Assembly (NCBI GenBank): GCA_030522415.1
Contig: CM060131.1
Span: 682,001 to 746,000 of the forward strand
Length of the DNA stretch: 64,000 nucleotides
Source of the DNA: Channallabes apus
Lineage: Eukaryota > Chordata > Actinopteri > Siluriformes > Clariidae
Direction: 5' to 3'
Made by a program: the position numbers and the translations under genes. Positions 10,340 through 23,149 of this stretch are shown piece by piece (the first letter of the stretch is position 1; every line of letters starts with the position of its first letter). Under the pieces are notes generated by a model. That model did not search any database and was not told where the DNA came from. It was given only the letters and a program-made list of their open reading frames with translations.

Positions 10340-12100
10340 TTAATCAATGTCAAGTCTATGAGCGGTTAATTGCCCCCTGCGGGGGCAATTAACCGCCCAG
10401 CCCCTAAGAGAGGTGACTGCACACCCCTCCCGGATAAGACACACGAGATGACACCTCAGTCAAGGGTCTCCGACAAACGGTGAGGGACCCGCGGTTAATT
10501 GCCCCCGCAGGGGGCAATTAACAGTCCAGCCCCTCAGAGAGATCACTGCACACGCCTGCCGGATAAGACGCACGATATGACACCTCATTCATGGGCCTAC
10601 GACATACGGTCTTGTTCTAGCAGTTAATTGCCCCCTGCGGGGGCAATTAACCGCCCGCCCTCAGTAGTGTCATACAACCCCATTCCCGACTGAGGCGAAC
10701 GGTTTGACACCTCATTCAAGGGTCTACGACAAACGGTGCTGGAATAGCGATTAATTGCCCCCTGCGGGGGCAATTAACCGCCCAGCCCCTCAGACAGGTC
10801 ACAGCACACCCCTCCCGGATAAGACGCACGATATGACACCTCATTCAAGGGTCTACGACAAACGGTGAGGGACCAGGGATTAATTGCCCCCTGCTGGGGC
10901 AATTAACAGCCCAGCCCCTCAGAGAGGTCACTGCACACCCCTGCCGGATAAGACGCACGATATGACACCCCATTTATGGGCCTACGACATATGGTGTTGT
11001 TCTAGCAGTTAATTGCCCCCTGCGGGGGCAATTAACCGCCCGCCCTCAGTGGTGTCATATAACCCCATGCCCGAATGAGGCGAACGGTGTGTCACCTCAT
11101 TCATGGGCCTACAAAAAACTCTGTCAAAGCTGATCTCAATGTTAAGTCTATGAGCGATTAATTGCCCCCTGCGGGGGCAATTAACGGCCCAGCCCTGACC
11201 AATGTCATAGCACCCCACCCCCGGATAAGCCGCACGATATGACACCTCAGTCATGGGTGTATGACAAACGGTGCGGGAATAGCGGTTAAAAAGTTAAGTC
11301 TATGAGAGTTTAATTGCCCCCTGCGGGGGCAATTAACCGCCCAGCCCTGAGCAAAGTCAGAGCACCCCACCCCCGGATAAGCCGCACGATATGACACCTC
11401 AGTCATGGGTGTATGACAAACGGTGCGGGAATAGCGGTTAAAATGTTAAGTGTATGAGAGTTTAATTGCCCCCTGCTGGGGCAATTAACCGCCCAGCCCT
11501 GAGCAAAGTCATAGCACCCCACCCGCGGACAGGCCGTACGATTTGACACCTCATTCACGGGTCCATGACAAATGGTGCGGGACTAGCCATTAAAATGTTA
11601 AGTCTATGGGCGATTAATTGCCCCCTGCGGGGGCAATTAACCGCCCAGCCCCTCAGGAATGGCATAGCACCCCATCCCCGAAGCAGCCGAACGGTTTGAC
11701 ACCTCATTCATGTGTCTGCGACAAACTAATTTTTCGATAAATTCCCCATTATAAGTCAATGGGGCAACTTTGGGGACCTCAATTGCCCCGGGGGTACAAC
11801 TTATACCCTTGTGCGGGGTATCCTCTGACACAGGTTGCAAACCCCCTCAAATGGGGTGAATTTCACGTTTCTACAAAATTCCCTCTCTGCGCCACAAGCC
11901 GTCAAAATTCGGACTCCATGTTATCCTATGGGACTTTTTTGGGTGCTTAATTGCCCCCTGCGGGGGCAATTAAGCACCCACCCCTTATAAAAGTCATAGC
12001 ACCCCATTCCCGATTAGGCCGCACGATTTGACACCCAATTCATGGGTCTAGGACAAACGGTGCGGGACTAGTTACGCGCCGAACTTTCATACGGAAGAAT
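10340..12100. repeat. Hairpin-bearing tandem array, block B (~11 hairpins)
   Basis: Same family as block A, with hairpins near 10362-10396, 10492, 10620, 10746, 10870, 11007, 11155, 11308, 11460, 11612 and 11941-11979. The last is a 39-nt perfect structure with an 18-bp stem and TGC loop. The block ends with the same terminal module as block A (TGGGGCAA.TTTGGGGACCTC, then GTTACGCGCCGAACTTT), so A and B are two higher-order units. Three short open frames here are fortuitous. Confidence 0.94.
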
Positions 12101-12129
12101 AAAAAGAAGAAGAAGAATAAAAATAACTA

Positions 12130-12430
12130 GAGAGGTACATTTCCTGAAGAAAATGTGAGTGGTGCTTGACGTGGCAAGTTAACATCATGCCGGCAACATG
12201 CTAATCAGCTTACCGCCATGCTACCAACAATCATGTTAAGCACAAAATGCTAATATAGTTAGCATCATGCTAATATTCTTAGCATAATGATAGCAACATG
12301 ATAAGCACTCTAGCATCATGTTGGTCGACCTTCTAATGATATTGCCAGTGACATGCTAATATAGTTAGCTTAATGCTAGCGACATGCTAATCAGCATGCT
12401 AATTATACTAGCATCATGCTATAACTTGCC
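12130..12430. repeat. TAGC minisatellite remnant
   Basis: Units such as CATGCTAATATAGTTAGCAT continue the family seen at 5946-6700, with more divergence. They stop at ~12425, where unrelated AT-rich sequence with a poly-T run (12461-12473) begins. Confidence 0.8.
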
Positions 12431-15340
12431 TAGCCAGATTCCTTTGACCCAAATATACTTTTTTTTTTTTTTTCATCCACACCTATCAATAGTCATCAGA
12501 AGACAATATTTTCTTAACTTGACCTGAAATCTTTTGACAAAATATACAAAGGGGTCTGTGCAACAATTTGACAATTTATTAGTCATTACTTAAATCTCAA
12601 GTCATCTTACAGTAAATAACAAAACCAGCATAACATTATGAACTAATTATTTCACATATAAAATATAAACATACATTGAAATTCAAACAAGTAATTTCAT
12701 GAACTAAAACAATTTATTATTCAATTCTAATTAATTTACATACTGCTTTTCACAAAGCAGAATAACATTACATACAGACAAATATACAATATAATATAGA
12801 AACATAGAACAATAATAGTGAACAGTGTTAGTGTAATACACAGAAAAACTCTAAGTTAAGCTAACACCTAACAGCAGTATTCAATTAAATTTCATTTTCT
12901 TTGTATTTTAACGACGGTCATTGTCAGCTTTACACAATCTAAAGAATTAAAGTGCGTATGGAAGGTGAATGTGTACGAATCGAAATGATCAGTTTGTCCC
13001 TGTTGAGCAAGCCGAGGGCGACAGTAGCAAGGAAAATCTCCCTGAGATGGTAATAGGAAGAAACCTTGAGAGGAACCAGACTCAGCAGGGAACCCTTCCT
13101 CATCTGGGTCGCTGGGGAGACAATTTCAAAGTTTTATATTAAGACAGGTATTGATATTAAACATATCTAAATCGTCTATAAACATTAAAACAAGCAGGCA
13201 GGGCTTACATGCAACAGGCAGGGCTCACTCGAAGCAGGCAGGGCTCACTCGAGGCATCCCCCTTCGACCAGCTGCTGGATCTGGCATGACAGTAGGCAGG
13301 ATATCCTGTGTTGGAGGAGATAAACAAGATGTCTTAAATGTTTTGTGATGTGAATTGTTGTGATTTTTCAAGACTAAACTAATGAAACACAATGGTCTGG
13401 AAAGAGACATGTGTGATCAACCATTTTTGAGAATCACTGTAAAACAGAAATTGCATTATAAATGTTTTACTGTCACTTTTTTATTTTACCTCATTGGTAT
13501 CGCAGTACTCTTGAACCCTCAGTCGCTGCCATCTGCTCCTCTTGTTGTCAGCAGGTCCTCTCAGGTGTTCTTACTTCAGTGTTGCTGAAACATTAAAATC
13601 AACAATGAGATTAACAATTTTCTGAAAATGTGGTGACGCTATAAGGTAGTACATTGACTGAAATGAAATGGTTAAACTTAGCTTAAGATTGTATCTTGAG
13701 GAATCTTGTCCTGTTCTTGCTGTTGTACTCGAACTGAAACATTAAAATAAACAATTAGATTAACATTTTTCTAAAAATGTGGTGACGCTCTAAGGTAGTA
13801 CATTGACTGAAATGAAATGGTTAAACTTAGCTTAAGATTGTATCTTGAGGAATCTTGTCCTGTTCTTGCTGTTGTACTTGAACTGGCATGACAGTAGGCA
13901 GGATATCCTGAGGTGTAGGAGATAAACAAGATGTCTTAACTGTTTTGTGATGTGAATTGTTGTGATTTTTCAAGACTGAACTAATGAAACACAATGCTCT
14001 GGAAAGAGACGTGTGATCAACCATTTTTGAGAATCACTGTAAAACAGAATTTGCGTTATAAAAGTTTTACTGTCACTTTTTTATTTTACCTCATTGGTAT
14101 CGCAGTACTCTTGATCCCTCAGTCGCTGCCATCTGCTCCTCTTGTTGTCAACAGGTCTTCTCAGGCGTTCTCACTGCAACTGTTGCTGAAACATTAAAAT
14201 AAACAATTAGATTAAAATAGTTCTGAAAATGTGGTGACGCTATAACGTAGTAAATTGACTGAAATCAAATGGTTAAACTGACCTTAAGATTGTATCTTGA
14301 GGAATCTTGTACTGCTCTTGCTGTTGTATCAGAATTCCTCCTGTAACTTTAAAAGGCAAACATTAATGACAGAAGATGGAATGTGTTTACTACAGTCAGT
14401 AAAGACTGCGGGACACAAATTTAAGGGTAAACTTCTACTTCTAACATTTCAAACCTATATTGAAGTGAAACATAAAAAAAAAAAATCTTACTAGATATAC
14501 TGCAAGTGTCTTAATGGTTCTCCCTTCACGTCGCTATCTTCATGTTAGTGTGTTTCTCACTAACTGTCCCTGCTGTTCTCACTTCCTGCTTCCTCACTGA
14601 AGATGCCACACTGTTCTTGTGCATCCTTTGTGGATCTGCTGCTCTCGCTCTCCCAAGTCTTCTCTAACATTAATGACAGAAGATGGAATGAATTTACTAC
14701 AGTCAGTAAAGATTGCAGAACACAAATGTAAACTTTTTACTTCTAACATTTCAGAACCTGTATTGAAATATTAAGAACAAATGTTAGTAAATATACTACA
14801 GCAGCATCTTAATGCTTCTGCCTTTACCTTACTGTCTTCATGTTAGTGTGGAACTCACTAACTGAACCTGCTGCTCTCAGTTCCTGCTGTCTCGCTGAAG
14901 ATGTTGCACTATTCTTGTGCATCCTTTTCTACTTTTAACATTCTAACAGTAAAGATTGCAGAACACAAATGTAAACTGTTTACTTCTAACACTTCAAAAC
15001 CTGTATTGAAATATTAAAATCAAATCTTAGTAAATATACGACAACATCTTAATGGTTCTGCCTTTACCTTGCTGTCTTCATGTTAGTGTGGAACTCACTA
15101 ACTGTTCCTGCTGCGCTCACTTCCTGCTGTCTCGTTGAAGATGCTGCACTATTCTTGTGGACCTGCTGCTCTCGCTCTCCCACGTCTTCTTTGAACCTGC
15201 CACTTATCCTCACTGCTGCTGCGTTGCTCAACATCAACTTTTTGACATATTGCCTAGTAGCTGGCTAAACTAAACTGGCATTAAATGTCAGCAAAACAGA
15301 AGTCCCAACCACAAAAACTGTTATCATCAACCTCAGAAAG
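12431..15340. other. Repeat-rich noncoding region next to the Helentron 3' end
   Basis: No protein homology is recognised. Internal tandem blocks are clear. GCATGACAGTAGGCAGGATATCCTG-like sequence recurs at ~13284 and ~13886, AAGATTGTATCTTGAGGAATC at ~13684, 13838 and 14286, and TTCATGTTAGTGTG followed by CTCACTAACTG at ~14540, 14838 and 15078. Since it lies directly behind the Helentron stop codon, part of it is probably that element's 3' region. The exact 3' terminus was not identified. The stretch ~13010-13110 resembles a dispersed fish repeat. Confidence 0.6.
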
Positions 15341-18300
15341 TCATTTGCGCAAAATGCAGTATACAGGATTGTGATAACTGTGGTAAGTCTGTAATACACC
15401 CGACTGGATGCAGATGTCGAGATGAGAGACGTAAATCTGATCCAACAATGTGTCCTTTTCTGTCGTCGCTGTTGTGATCAGTTGCGTGTAGCCGTTGGAT
15501 TGAAACATCTCGTTTATAGTCTTTTTGCCAGGAGAAAGGAGGTCTTCGTTAAAGTCTCCGCAGATGATGACAGGATTCTTCTTCTTCATTTCCACATAAT
15601 CGAGAAGGCTCCGTAAGTTTGGCAGGAACTTCTCCAGACTGTAGTGTGGTGGCCTGTACACAGCAGCAATCGTTGCATTGATCGGAGTGTCGATGTTGAT
15701 GACTACAAACTCCAGGTCCGTGACATTCTGAATGAACTGGCGGGGCTGCGCTTGGATGTCTTCTCTGCAGAATATTGCAACCCCACCACCATCTTTCTGT
15801 GCAATGTCTGCATGTGTGGAGTAGGAGACGTGTCGATTCCGTGCAAACATCTTGTATCCTTCCAATTGGAGATGTGGAGAAAGACATGAGCCGGACAGGT
15901 GGGTTTCCGTGAAACAAAGAATGTCCGAGAGTTGCAGCTCATGATGGCATCTGATGTCCTCGATGTGGGATGCTAGTCCTTCGGTGTTGTGATGAAGGAT
16001 TGCAAGAGTATGGTCGTGGCTTGCCTCCTTGACTTGTTGCAGAAGTGGCATGACTCCTTCAAGATTTGCTCTTTTCATGATTTGCAGAGAGGCTGTTATT
16101 TCGGGATTAGCGTATATCTTCTTTTCATCGAAGTCCGTAATACGTAATCCACTCAATGAGGTCGTTCTGCTGAGGGCAACGTAGGCCATTCCCGGCTCGA
16201 AAATCTTCTTCAGCGACACTACAGCAGACTGCATGGTCATTCCTTGAACCTTGTGAGCTGTGCAGGCATAGGCTAGCTTGATGGGGAACTGTCGACGAAC
16301 CACTCCTTTCCTGAGATGTTCTTCTGATCTCTCGATGTAAACCAAGACGTCATCTTCAATTTGTCCCTTTTTGCGATGTTTTCGACCTGCATTTGGATTG
16401 TCCAGCTGAAGTCCAAGCCTTTGCACCGTGGCAATTCCATCTTTTGTTCTGGTGACGATGTTTGCAACTTTTCCAAAAGATCCATTGACGATGCCATCTT
16501 CCACATCCAGATTTCTAGTCACCATTACGCGAACTCCCACTGCAAGTTGGATGGTGTCGAGCAAGTCGTCCCTTTTTCCGATGACAGGTTTCTGAAGTTT
16601 CTTCATCAGTCCTATCTTTGGGTCCTTCCTGTAGTCTTCGGCATCAACCGTAATGATGTCAGTGTGAAGTGCCTGTACAGTTCCGATGTTGTGCTTCTGA
16701 ACCTCTTTGTTGGTGGAAAACACATGTAGAGCATCACGCGGGCAGTCTTCCGGGTTCTTCACGGCCTGGATTAACAACGCTCTGTCCTCTTCCTCGAGAG
16801 CTTGAGTCTTCTGCTTCACTCGAAGTCTGTTCAAGAGTTCCGCAAAGGCAAGGTCTTCTTTTTGACGCATGACCTCGGTGAGCGTAACCATTTGAAAGTG
16901 ATCCTTCCAGAAGTCCAGCATGTCCTCTTCGTACACGCAGAGTGGTTTGGCTTTCCCGAGTGGCGGCAGTTGAAAAAAGTCTCCTACGGCCAGACAAGAG
17001 ATTCCTCCAAATGGTTTCTTGCTGCCTTTGATCTGCTGAAATCTCCAGTTAACGTAGGCAAATAGGTCCTTGGAGATCATGGATACCTCATCGATAATAA
17101 GTATCTCCACGTTGCATAATCCTGCTCTTACTTCATCAAGGGTGTTCCCAAGTCCTTGATATGGTGGCTTCAAACTCCTTGGCAGTTTTAAAAGGGAATG
17201 CAGTGTCTTTCCAGAAATGTTGAATGCTGCTGTTCCAGTAAATGCAGTCAACAGCACTGTAGGCCTAGAGAGATCCCCTTCATCCCGTAGTCGAGGCAGC
17301 TGTCGCAGAATCCTGGTGGCTTCTGTGTAGATACACTTGATGACGTGCGATTTCCCACAACCAGCGCCACCTGACACAAAGTAGAAGAACTGTTCCGGAT
17401 TACGACCCCACACACGCTTCTGGCACCACTGGCGGACGGCGAAGAACATGGCTGCCTGCGTCTCATTCAGACTCCTGAACATTTTCCTCACGAATTCAGC
17501 AGTCATCTGTGGTGCCTCTATCCGTGGTACAACGCCATCGTCACGAAGAACCTGATATTCCGGTACGTCGTCTTGTTCTTTCTCTTCTTCTGGACTGATG
17601 TCTTCTTGCTCTGCGATACAATCCAACCGATCCATTTCAACTTCAGGGGCAAAAGCTGTCCAAGCATTCTCACATGGTCCTTGCTGTTGCAACTGTTCGA
17701 AAGCGTCATCCACTTCTTTGCTGTGTTTCTCGTACTTCTGCTGGTTTGCTTTTACGATTGTCTGTACCGGGACATTGAAACTGTATCCTGGAAGTCCCAC
17801 AAACGCAGTCTTGTAAAAATCCTCGTATGTTGGATAATGCTGAGGTTTTAGCTGTTTGTTGAAGCGGTGCGGCACGTAAAGTTTCACCAAACTTCCGTAA
17901 AACTTCTCCGGATTCTTCTTCTCTGAAAACCGAGCATATCTGATGATTGCCGGCTTACCAACAGTTCTCTTCTGGATACATCCCATGTTGTTGAGCAGTC
18001 GCTTAGCATTCTTTCCTTTTACTTGCTGTCCATACACGACACGGTAGTTCGACGCAAACTCTGCCAGACACATGTTCTCGAACTCCTCCGTTTTAGGCCT
18101 TGCTCTGTATTTATCGATTAGTCCCGACATCCAAACGTCCTCTGAATCCGGATCTTTTCTTTGCAACACACTGATGGGCAGGCTCATCTTCAGGGCATCG
18201 TCATCCGTCGGGATAAACACCACACTTCTTGAACACTTCTTCAGTGGTAAGCTGCACGTTCTTGCCACAGATTCCTGAGCACTTACTTGCCTGTGTTTGG

Positions 18301-21300
18301 AGTAGGCCTGCATTATCTGCTTCATTTCATCCTTCTCATTTACTCCTTGTTCACGGACACTCTTGATGACGTTCTTCAGGAAATCGTTCATTTCGTGCTC
18401 TGGCTTGGAAATGTAGGACAACATATAGATGATGCAGCTGTAGGAGTCGAGAATGTACTGAATGTCCATGTTGGCGTTCCATGCCCTCAGCAAATCCGGA
18501 TTGTATCCATTGACCCAAGCTTCCTTTGGATCACGCTTCAGCAAAATCACGCTGGAAGTGGACAGGTCCTTAGCGTACTTGACGTAATCTTCCAGGGACA
18601 AACTACAATCGCTCAGCAAATCTGACAAACTGTTAAATGATGCTTTGGGATCATTCAGCATATCCCACAACGGCTTAAGTTTTAGCCTGGCGTTGTCCAT
18701 TGCTCTTCGAGCAGCTTCCTGTCTTGACTTTGCTCTGTCCAGCTGGTTTGTTTCCTCTTCGTTTGCCTGGTCGTTTTCTTCTTCCTCCTCAGGTGGTTGT
18801 GGTCGAGTGATCACAGTCTTAGGCATGGGCAGTTTTGGGAAGCCAAATCTACACAAAACATTTCCTTTTTTGCAGGATTTTGAGTGGTTCCTGCTGTGTA
18901 GTTGAACTTCAGTGACGATTCCATGAAGCTCGGGATCGTCGCTAGGGTCCGGCAACTGACAAGTTATGTAGCGGTCCACGAATTCACACACATCCTTGTC
19001 AGAATCGTTCTCGAATTGAGGTGCATTCTTCACCCAAGCCACTAAATGAATATGTGGGCTTCCTCTGGCTTGAAACTCCACTCGATAAAAGTAATCCTCG
19101 ACCTCACCGATGGGTTGAGCAGGCGACAAAAGCAGGCGGGTCATCAATGCATCAACTCGTTTCTCGAACATCCGCATGACGGTGACAGGGTTACTTCGGA
19201 GGATTTCACATTTTTCCATCCAGTCAAGCTCTGAAAAGACAACCTGTTCACCTTGCTGAGCCTTGATTGCCACTATCACTTCAGGCCATCGCATTTCAGC
19301 TGCACTAAAGGTGCAAAAAAACGTCGGAGTTCCTAACTGCCTGATCATGGCCTGTAGGTCTCTCAGTGTTTTCTCCCAATAAGATGGAGTGCCTCTCAAA
19401 GGTTGCATGAACCTTGTTGCATCACGGCTGTGGACCAGTCTTTCAACCTCGAGATCATCCTGAAGCAGCTTGCTGGATATTCTTCGTCCATCTTTTGTAA
19501 CGGCTTTGCCCTTTCGCAACTGGATAGAGATGCTGTTTCTGGCCAAGTGCGTTTCAGTCACAAACTGCGCGAAGAAAAGGTAGCTCTGATCTTTTGCAAA
19601 CCGAGTATCCACACAGAAAAGTCTCACATTGAAATACATACTGGGAGATAATTTAACTTCTCGGGGATCGTCGATCGTATTCTCTCCAGTAGGGAACTGT
19701 ACAGGGAACGCCATGGCTTCCAGTTTGGGTATTTGGAAAAATCCCACAGGCTTTTTTCCTTGAGCAGGTGCGATGCTGAAGATTCCCTCGCCGTAAGATA
19801 AGATCTCCTGTCCGATGTCAAGCGGTTGCATGCACGTGTCCAGAGTGAGGCCAGGCCTAAGCTCATCTTTTTCTTCTGTGCTGACATGACGATCATCCTC
19901 TTCAGAAACGCCGTCTTGTTTCTCCTCTACCTCATCATCAGGGGGAAATTCAAAGGTGGCAGTGTCACTTATGATGATGTCCGTGTATTCCGAATGCACT
20001 GCTTTCAGTACCGTTAAAGCTGCTAGCACATTCTGCATATTGACGGTGTGGAAGTGTTGGTATCCTTTAAAATTGACGTGTCTCTTCAGCTTCACCTGTA
20101 GTAGCTGGGACTCACTACTAGGTCTTGGCAGATAGTTGACGGTCTTCTCAACTTCGGAGGGCACACAAACAACAGCTCCATGCACTGCTCTCTGCTGTCC
20201 TTTGGGTAATGCAATCATTTTAGCAAATGGTAGAACTTTTGCAATAAGCTGACGTTCCAGCATGTTCAATTCAGCTAATTCCGCGGGGATGGGTGGCAGC
20301 TGAAGTTTGTTAGCTGCCGCAATTGAAGGCATGTTTCCTCTCTTAAGATGGCTGTCGCAGGTGTGGCAGATCCATTCCTGTCTTCTCTCTTCCGGAACGA
20401 CACAAGAAACAGAGCAGTCGTCGTCACAAACGTGAACATATGTCCGGCTTAAGCAACACGCTGCAATTTGAACATCTTTGGTGTAATTCATCCTCTTACA
20501 TGTCCTGACTTGATCTGGAAACAAGGCTCTGTGACAGACTGTGCAGATGTAAGTTGGTCCATGCAGAATCTGACCACGAAATGCAGATATGGCTGTTTGC
20601 ATTAAGTTCCTGGACACAGGCTGGCTCGTAGCATCATGGCTGGAACGAATGTATGGTTTATATTTTCTTCTGATTCTTAATGCACATTGCAGCTTATGAA
20701 GTATCAGGAATCCAGCATCGGTGAGACTCTTGTTCTTCTTTTGAAGAGTGCAAAGTAGAATGTGACGTGATCTAAACTTTGCGTCATTTGCATATCTTCT
20801 AGCCATGTAGTCCTTCATTTTCTTCTGAAACAGAGCATCTGTGTGGTACCTCCTGAGCACGTTGTCCTTCATTTTGCTCTGGAAAAGAGCATCTGTGTGG
20901 TACCTCCTGAGCACGTTGTCCTTCACTTTGCTCTGGAAAAGAGCATCCGTGTGGTACCTCCTGAGCACGTTGTCCTTCACTTTGCTCTGGAAAAGAGCAT
21001 CCGTGTGGTACCTCCTGTGCACGTAGTCCTTCATTTTGCTCTGGAAAAGAGCATCCGTGTGGTACCTCCTGAGCATGTAGTTCTTCTTTTTGTTCTGGAA
21101 AACAGCATCTGTGTGGTACCTCCTGAGCATGTAGTTCTTCTTTTTGTTCTGGAAAACAGCATCTGTGTGGTACCTCCTGACCATGGTTTCTTTCTTCTTT
21201 GTCTTGAAGAGAGAATCAGCATTGTACCTCTTGATCATGTACTCTCTCTTTTTGTTTCTGAACAAACGATATTTTTCCTTGCTGGCCTCAATCTTCTTCA

Positions 21301-22342
21301 TTCGAAATTGCAAAGTAGTGGCATACTTTTCTCTCTCATATTTCCTTCTCTTATTTCTCCGATCTTCCAAGTATGGAGTTGTCTCCTCAGGGACTTCCTT
21401 TTGACTTGCAATTCTCCGCATTTCTTTTCTTCTTTTCAGCTTATTTTTTTTCATGACCTCTATGACCATCTGGCTTCTGGCTCCAGTATTTGTTTGTGGT
21501 TCTTGCAGAGGTGAAGTGACTTGTGGCAGTGACACACAAGGTGATGAGAACTTTACAGCAGACTGTTGCTCTGTTTGAAATGACACCGGCATAAACTCAT
21601 AGCTTGCCTGATCATAATGATTGCGAAAAAGCTCCAGTATCGCGTTGGTCAAGTCATTAAGTTCGGTGAAAGTTAACATGACTGCAGTTCCATCAACAGT
21701 AGGATGTGGCAAACTTTCAGCAGCTGTAGAATGTGAATCAAAATATCCATATCGTCCAGATCCGTCTTTAAACACAGCAATAAACGATGGAGAAAGAAGA
21801 AGCAGTGCATGTCTGACATCTGTTGAAAGACACTGAAGTCGTTCACTGAGAGGAATCCACCACTCTTCCATTTCTGGAGTTCCTCTGGCTCTCAGGTATC
21901 CACTCAAGACTTCTGACTTCTGCACACTGTAAGTCTGGTTGCATGTTGCAATTTTCAGAGGTACTTCATCCATGCTCAGATGATTGTGTTTAAATCTTCC
22001 CTCAGTGATGAGCTGCATTTTAGTGCTGACATACAAAGCATCACCCTCCTCTAACACTCTGTCAAGATCAGGCTGTTTGAAGCAAGTCCCTTCACTGCTG
22101 TATGCAAGAAATGTCAAAGCCATACATGAGCATTGATGATTTCTTGAGAAAACATCATACCTTGCATCACTCTGGCAATGAGAGGCCTGCAGTGAAAGCA
22201 TCCTGGGTGTGTTGTCACCGTCTTCTGCCTGTTCTCCATCAGAAGACCGGGCCACACCTTTACTGACGCTCGCCTGTCCAGTCAGGTCTGCCTTCAGCCA
22301 ACGAAGTTTTTGAGCCTGGGATCTCTTTCCTTTCGGTGGCAT
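15341..22342 (-). CDS. Helentron (Helitron2-type) protease-Rep-helicase-endonuclease polyprotein, 2333 aa
   Basis: The single open frame is the replicative protein of a rolling-circle transposon. Residues ~60-210 look like a cysteine protease of the herpesvirus-tegument/OTU-like kind (HQCSCMAL, C71/C73; FDSH, D202 and H204). Residues ~365-530 are lysine-rich 18-residue repeats around [13 protein letters not shown] Cys-rich domain with CxxC pairs at ~597-660 resembles DUF6570. The Rep (HUH) domain has HIH at 1097-1099 and paired tyrosines Y1306 and Y1310. A PIF1-like helicase has Walker A GGAGCGKS (1658-1665), IIDEVSM and GDFFQLPP. The C-terminal apurinic-type endonuclease (~2120-2333) has TETH (E2146), GGGVAIF and GDFNED, but the expected SDH is SYH (Y2323), so its catalytic Asp is missing. 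The start ATG has A at -3 and follows a splice-acceptor-like AG (22345-22344). Domain names come from motif recognition, not a search. Confidence 0.93.
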   Translation of the reverse strand: MPPKGKRSQAQKLRWLKADLTGQASVSKGVARSSDGEQAEDGDNTPRMLSLQASHCQSDARYDVFSRNHQCSCMALTFLAYSSEGTCFKQPDLDRVLEEGDALYVSTKMQLITEGRFKHNHLSMDEVPLKIATCNQTYSVQKSEVLSGYLRARGTPEMEEWWIPLSERLQCLSTDVRHALLLLSPSFIAVFKDGSGRYGYFDSHSTAAESLPHPTVDGTAVMLTFTELNDLTNAILELFRNHYDQASYEFMPVSFQTEQQSAVKFSSPCVSLPQVTSPLQEPQTNTGARSQMVIEVMKKNKLKRRKEMRRIASQKEVPEETTPYLEDRRNKRRKYEREKYATTLQFRMKKIEASKEKYRLFRNKKREYMIKRYNADSLFKTKKKETMVRRYHTDAVFQNKKKNYMLRRYHTDAVFQNKKKNYMLRRYHTDALFQSKMKDYVHRRYHTDALFQSKVKDNVLRRYHTDALFQSKVKDNVLRRYHTDALFQSKMKDNVLRRYHTDALFQKKMKDYMARRYANDAKFRSRHILLCTLQKKNKSLTDAGFLILHKLQCALRIRRKYKPYIRSSHDATSQPVSRNLMQTAISAFRGQILHGPTYICTVCHRALFPDQVRTCKRMNYTKDVQIAACCLSRTYVHVCDDDCSVSCVVPEERRQEWICHTCDSHLKRGNMPSIAAANKLQLPPIPAELAELNMLERQLIAKVLPFAKMIALPKGQQRAVHGAVVCVPSEVEKTVNYLPRPSSESQLLQVKLKRHVNFKGYQHFHTVNMQNVLAALTVLKAVHSEYTDIIISDTATFEFPPDDEVEEKQDGVSEEDDRHVSTEEKDELRPGLTLDTCMQPLDIGQEILSYGEGIFSIAPAQGKKPVGFFQIPKLEAMAFPVQFPTGENTIDDPREVKLSPSMYFNVRLFCVDTRFAKDQSYLFFAQFVTETHLARNSISIQLRKGKAVTKDGRRISSKLLQDDLEVERLVHSRDATRFMQPLRGTPSYWEKTLRDLQAMIRQLGTPTFFCTFSAAEMRWPEVIVAIKAQQGEQVVFSELDWMEKCEILRSNPVTVMRMFEKRVDALMTRLLLSPAQPIGEVEDYFYRVEFQARGSPHIHLVAWVKNAPQFENDSDKDVCEFVDRYITCQLPDPSDDPELHGIVTEVQLHSRNHSKSCKKGNVLCRFGFPKLPMPKTVITRPQPPEEEEENDQANEEETNQLDRAKSRQEAARRAMDNARLKLKPLWDMLNDPKASFNSLSDLLSDCSLSLEDYVKYAKDLSTSSVILLKRDPKEAWVNGYNPDLLRAWNANMDIQYILDSYSCIIYMLSYISKPEHEMNDFLKNVIKSVREQGVNEKDEMKQIMQAYSKHRQVSAQESVARTCSLPLKKCSRSVVFIPTDDDALKMSLPISVLQRKDPDSEDVWMSGLIDKYRARPKTEEFENMCLAEFASNYRVVYGQQVKGKNAKRLLNNMGCIQKRTVGKPAIIRYARFSEKKNPEKFYGSLVKLYVPHRFNKQLKPQHYPTYEDFYKTAFVGLPGYSFNVPVQTIVKANQQKYEKHSKEVDDAFEQLQQQGPCENAWTAFAPEVEMDRLDCIAEQEDISPEEEKEQDDVPEYQVLRDDGVVPRIEAPQMTAEFVRKMFRSLNETQAAMFFAVRQWCQKRVWGRNPEQFFYFVSGGAGCGKSHVIKCIYTEATRILRQLPRLRDEGDLSRPTVLLTAFTGTAAFNISGKTLHSLLKLPRSLKPPYQGLGNTLDEVRAGLCNVEILIIDEVSMISKDLFAYVNWRFQQIKGSKKPFGGISCLAVGDFFQLPPLGKAKPLCVYEEDMLDFWKDHFQMVTLTEVMRQKEDLAFAELLNRLRVKQKTQALEEEDRALLIQAVKNPEDCPRDALHVFSTNKEVQKHNIGTVQALHTDIITVDAEDYRKDPKIGLMKKLQKPVIGKRDDLLDTIQLAVGVRVMVTRNLDVEDGIVNGSFGKVANIVTRTKDGIATVQRLGLQLDNPNAGRKHRKKGQIEDDVLVYIERSEEHLRKGVVRRQFPIKLAYACTAHKVQGMTMQSAVVSLKKIFEPGMAYVALSRTTSLSGLRITDFDEKKIYANPEITASLQIMKRANLEGVMPLLQQVKEASHDHTLAILHHNTEGLASHIEDIRCHHELQLSDILCFTETHLSGSCLSPHLQLEGYKMFARNRHVSYSTHADIAQKDGGGVAIFCREDIQAQPRQFIQNVTDLEFVVINIDTPINATIAAVYRPPHYSLEKFLPNLRSLLDYVEMKKKNPVIICGDFNEDLLSPGKKTINEMFQSNGYTQLITTATTEKDTLLDQIYVSHLDICIQSGVLQTYHSYHNPVYCILRK

Positions 22343-22526
22343 CCTTTAATACATAAAAAGGGAAAAAAATTGCAATAATTCATGACCACTCATTAATTAG
22401 AGACGATTAAATTGGACAAACTCTATTAACATGTTAACATAACATTAACATATCACGTTCCATATTGCATGTATGTGAACGAGCACAATGTAGTGCTTGA
22501 TTCTGAAACTTTGAATCATAATAAAA

Positions 22527-22940
22527 TCAATGAAATTTTGTAACTATATGTAGTAGAGGTAGTTCATCCATGCTCAGATGATTATGTTGAAATCTTCCCT
22601 CAGTGATGAGCTGCATTTTAGTGCTGACATACAAAGCATCACCCTCCTCTAACGCTCTGTCAAGATCAGGCAGTTTGAAGCAAGTCCCTTCACTGCTGTA
22701 TGCAAGAAATGTCAAAGCCATACATGAGCATTGATGATTTCTTGAGAAAGCATCATACCTTGCATCACTCTGGCAATGAGAGGCCTGCAGTGAAAGCATC
22801 CTGGGTGTGTTGTCACCGTCTTCTGCCTGTTCTCCATCAGAAGACCGGGCCACACCTTTACTGACGCTCGCCTGTCCAGTCAGGTCTGCCTTCAGCCAAC
22901 GAAGTTTTTGAGCCTGGGATCTCTTTCCTTTCCGTGGCAT
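22527..22940 (-). pseudogene. Truncated second copy of the Helentron N-terminus
   Basis: The first ~124 residues are nearly the same as those of the main Helentron protein (differences such as PRK for PPK at the start). Homology then stops at the duplication joint near 22553 and the frame ends in unrelated sequence. It keeps the candidate protease cysteine region but not the DxH motif. It is part of a ~597-bp tandem duplication of the element's 5' end. Confidence 0.88.
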
Positions 22941-23149
22941 CCTTTACTACATAAAAAGGGAAAAAATTACAATAATTCATGACCACTCATTAATTAGAGA
23001 CGATTAAATTGGACAAACTCATGTTAACATATTAACATAACATTAACATATCACGTTTCATACCGCATGTATGTGAATGAACATAATGTGCTTAATTCTG
23101 AAACTTTGAATCATAATAAAATCAATTCAATTTTGTAACTACATGTTAA
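22553..23149. repeat. Tandem duplication of the Helentron 5' end
   Basis: 22553-23149 repeats ~21956-22552 in direct orientation. It covers the first ~124 codons plus the AT-rich upstream region (GACCACTCATTAATTAGAGA and TTTTGTAACTA.ATG motifs present in both). The copies differ by scattered substitutions and a few small indels. The main ORF therefore has two candidate start regions with the same acceptor-like sequence upstream of each ATG. Confidence 0.9.

Noticed and set aside
6675..11840. Many 60-80 codon frames through the hairpin array
   Set aside because: All contain translations of the GC-rich hairpin core and are present on both strands. They follow the repeat, not a gene.
15422..19651. 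Multiple plus-strand frames of 60-120 codons
   Set aside because: All lie antisense to the continuous Helentron ORF, whose motifs are unambiguous.
20841..21514. Plus-strand frames of 61 and 223 codons with [16 protein letters not shown] repeats
   Set aside because: Antisense shadow of the 54-bp repeat in the Helentron ORF.
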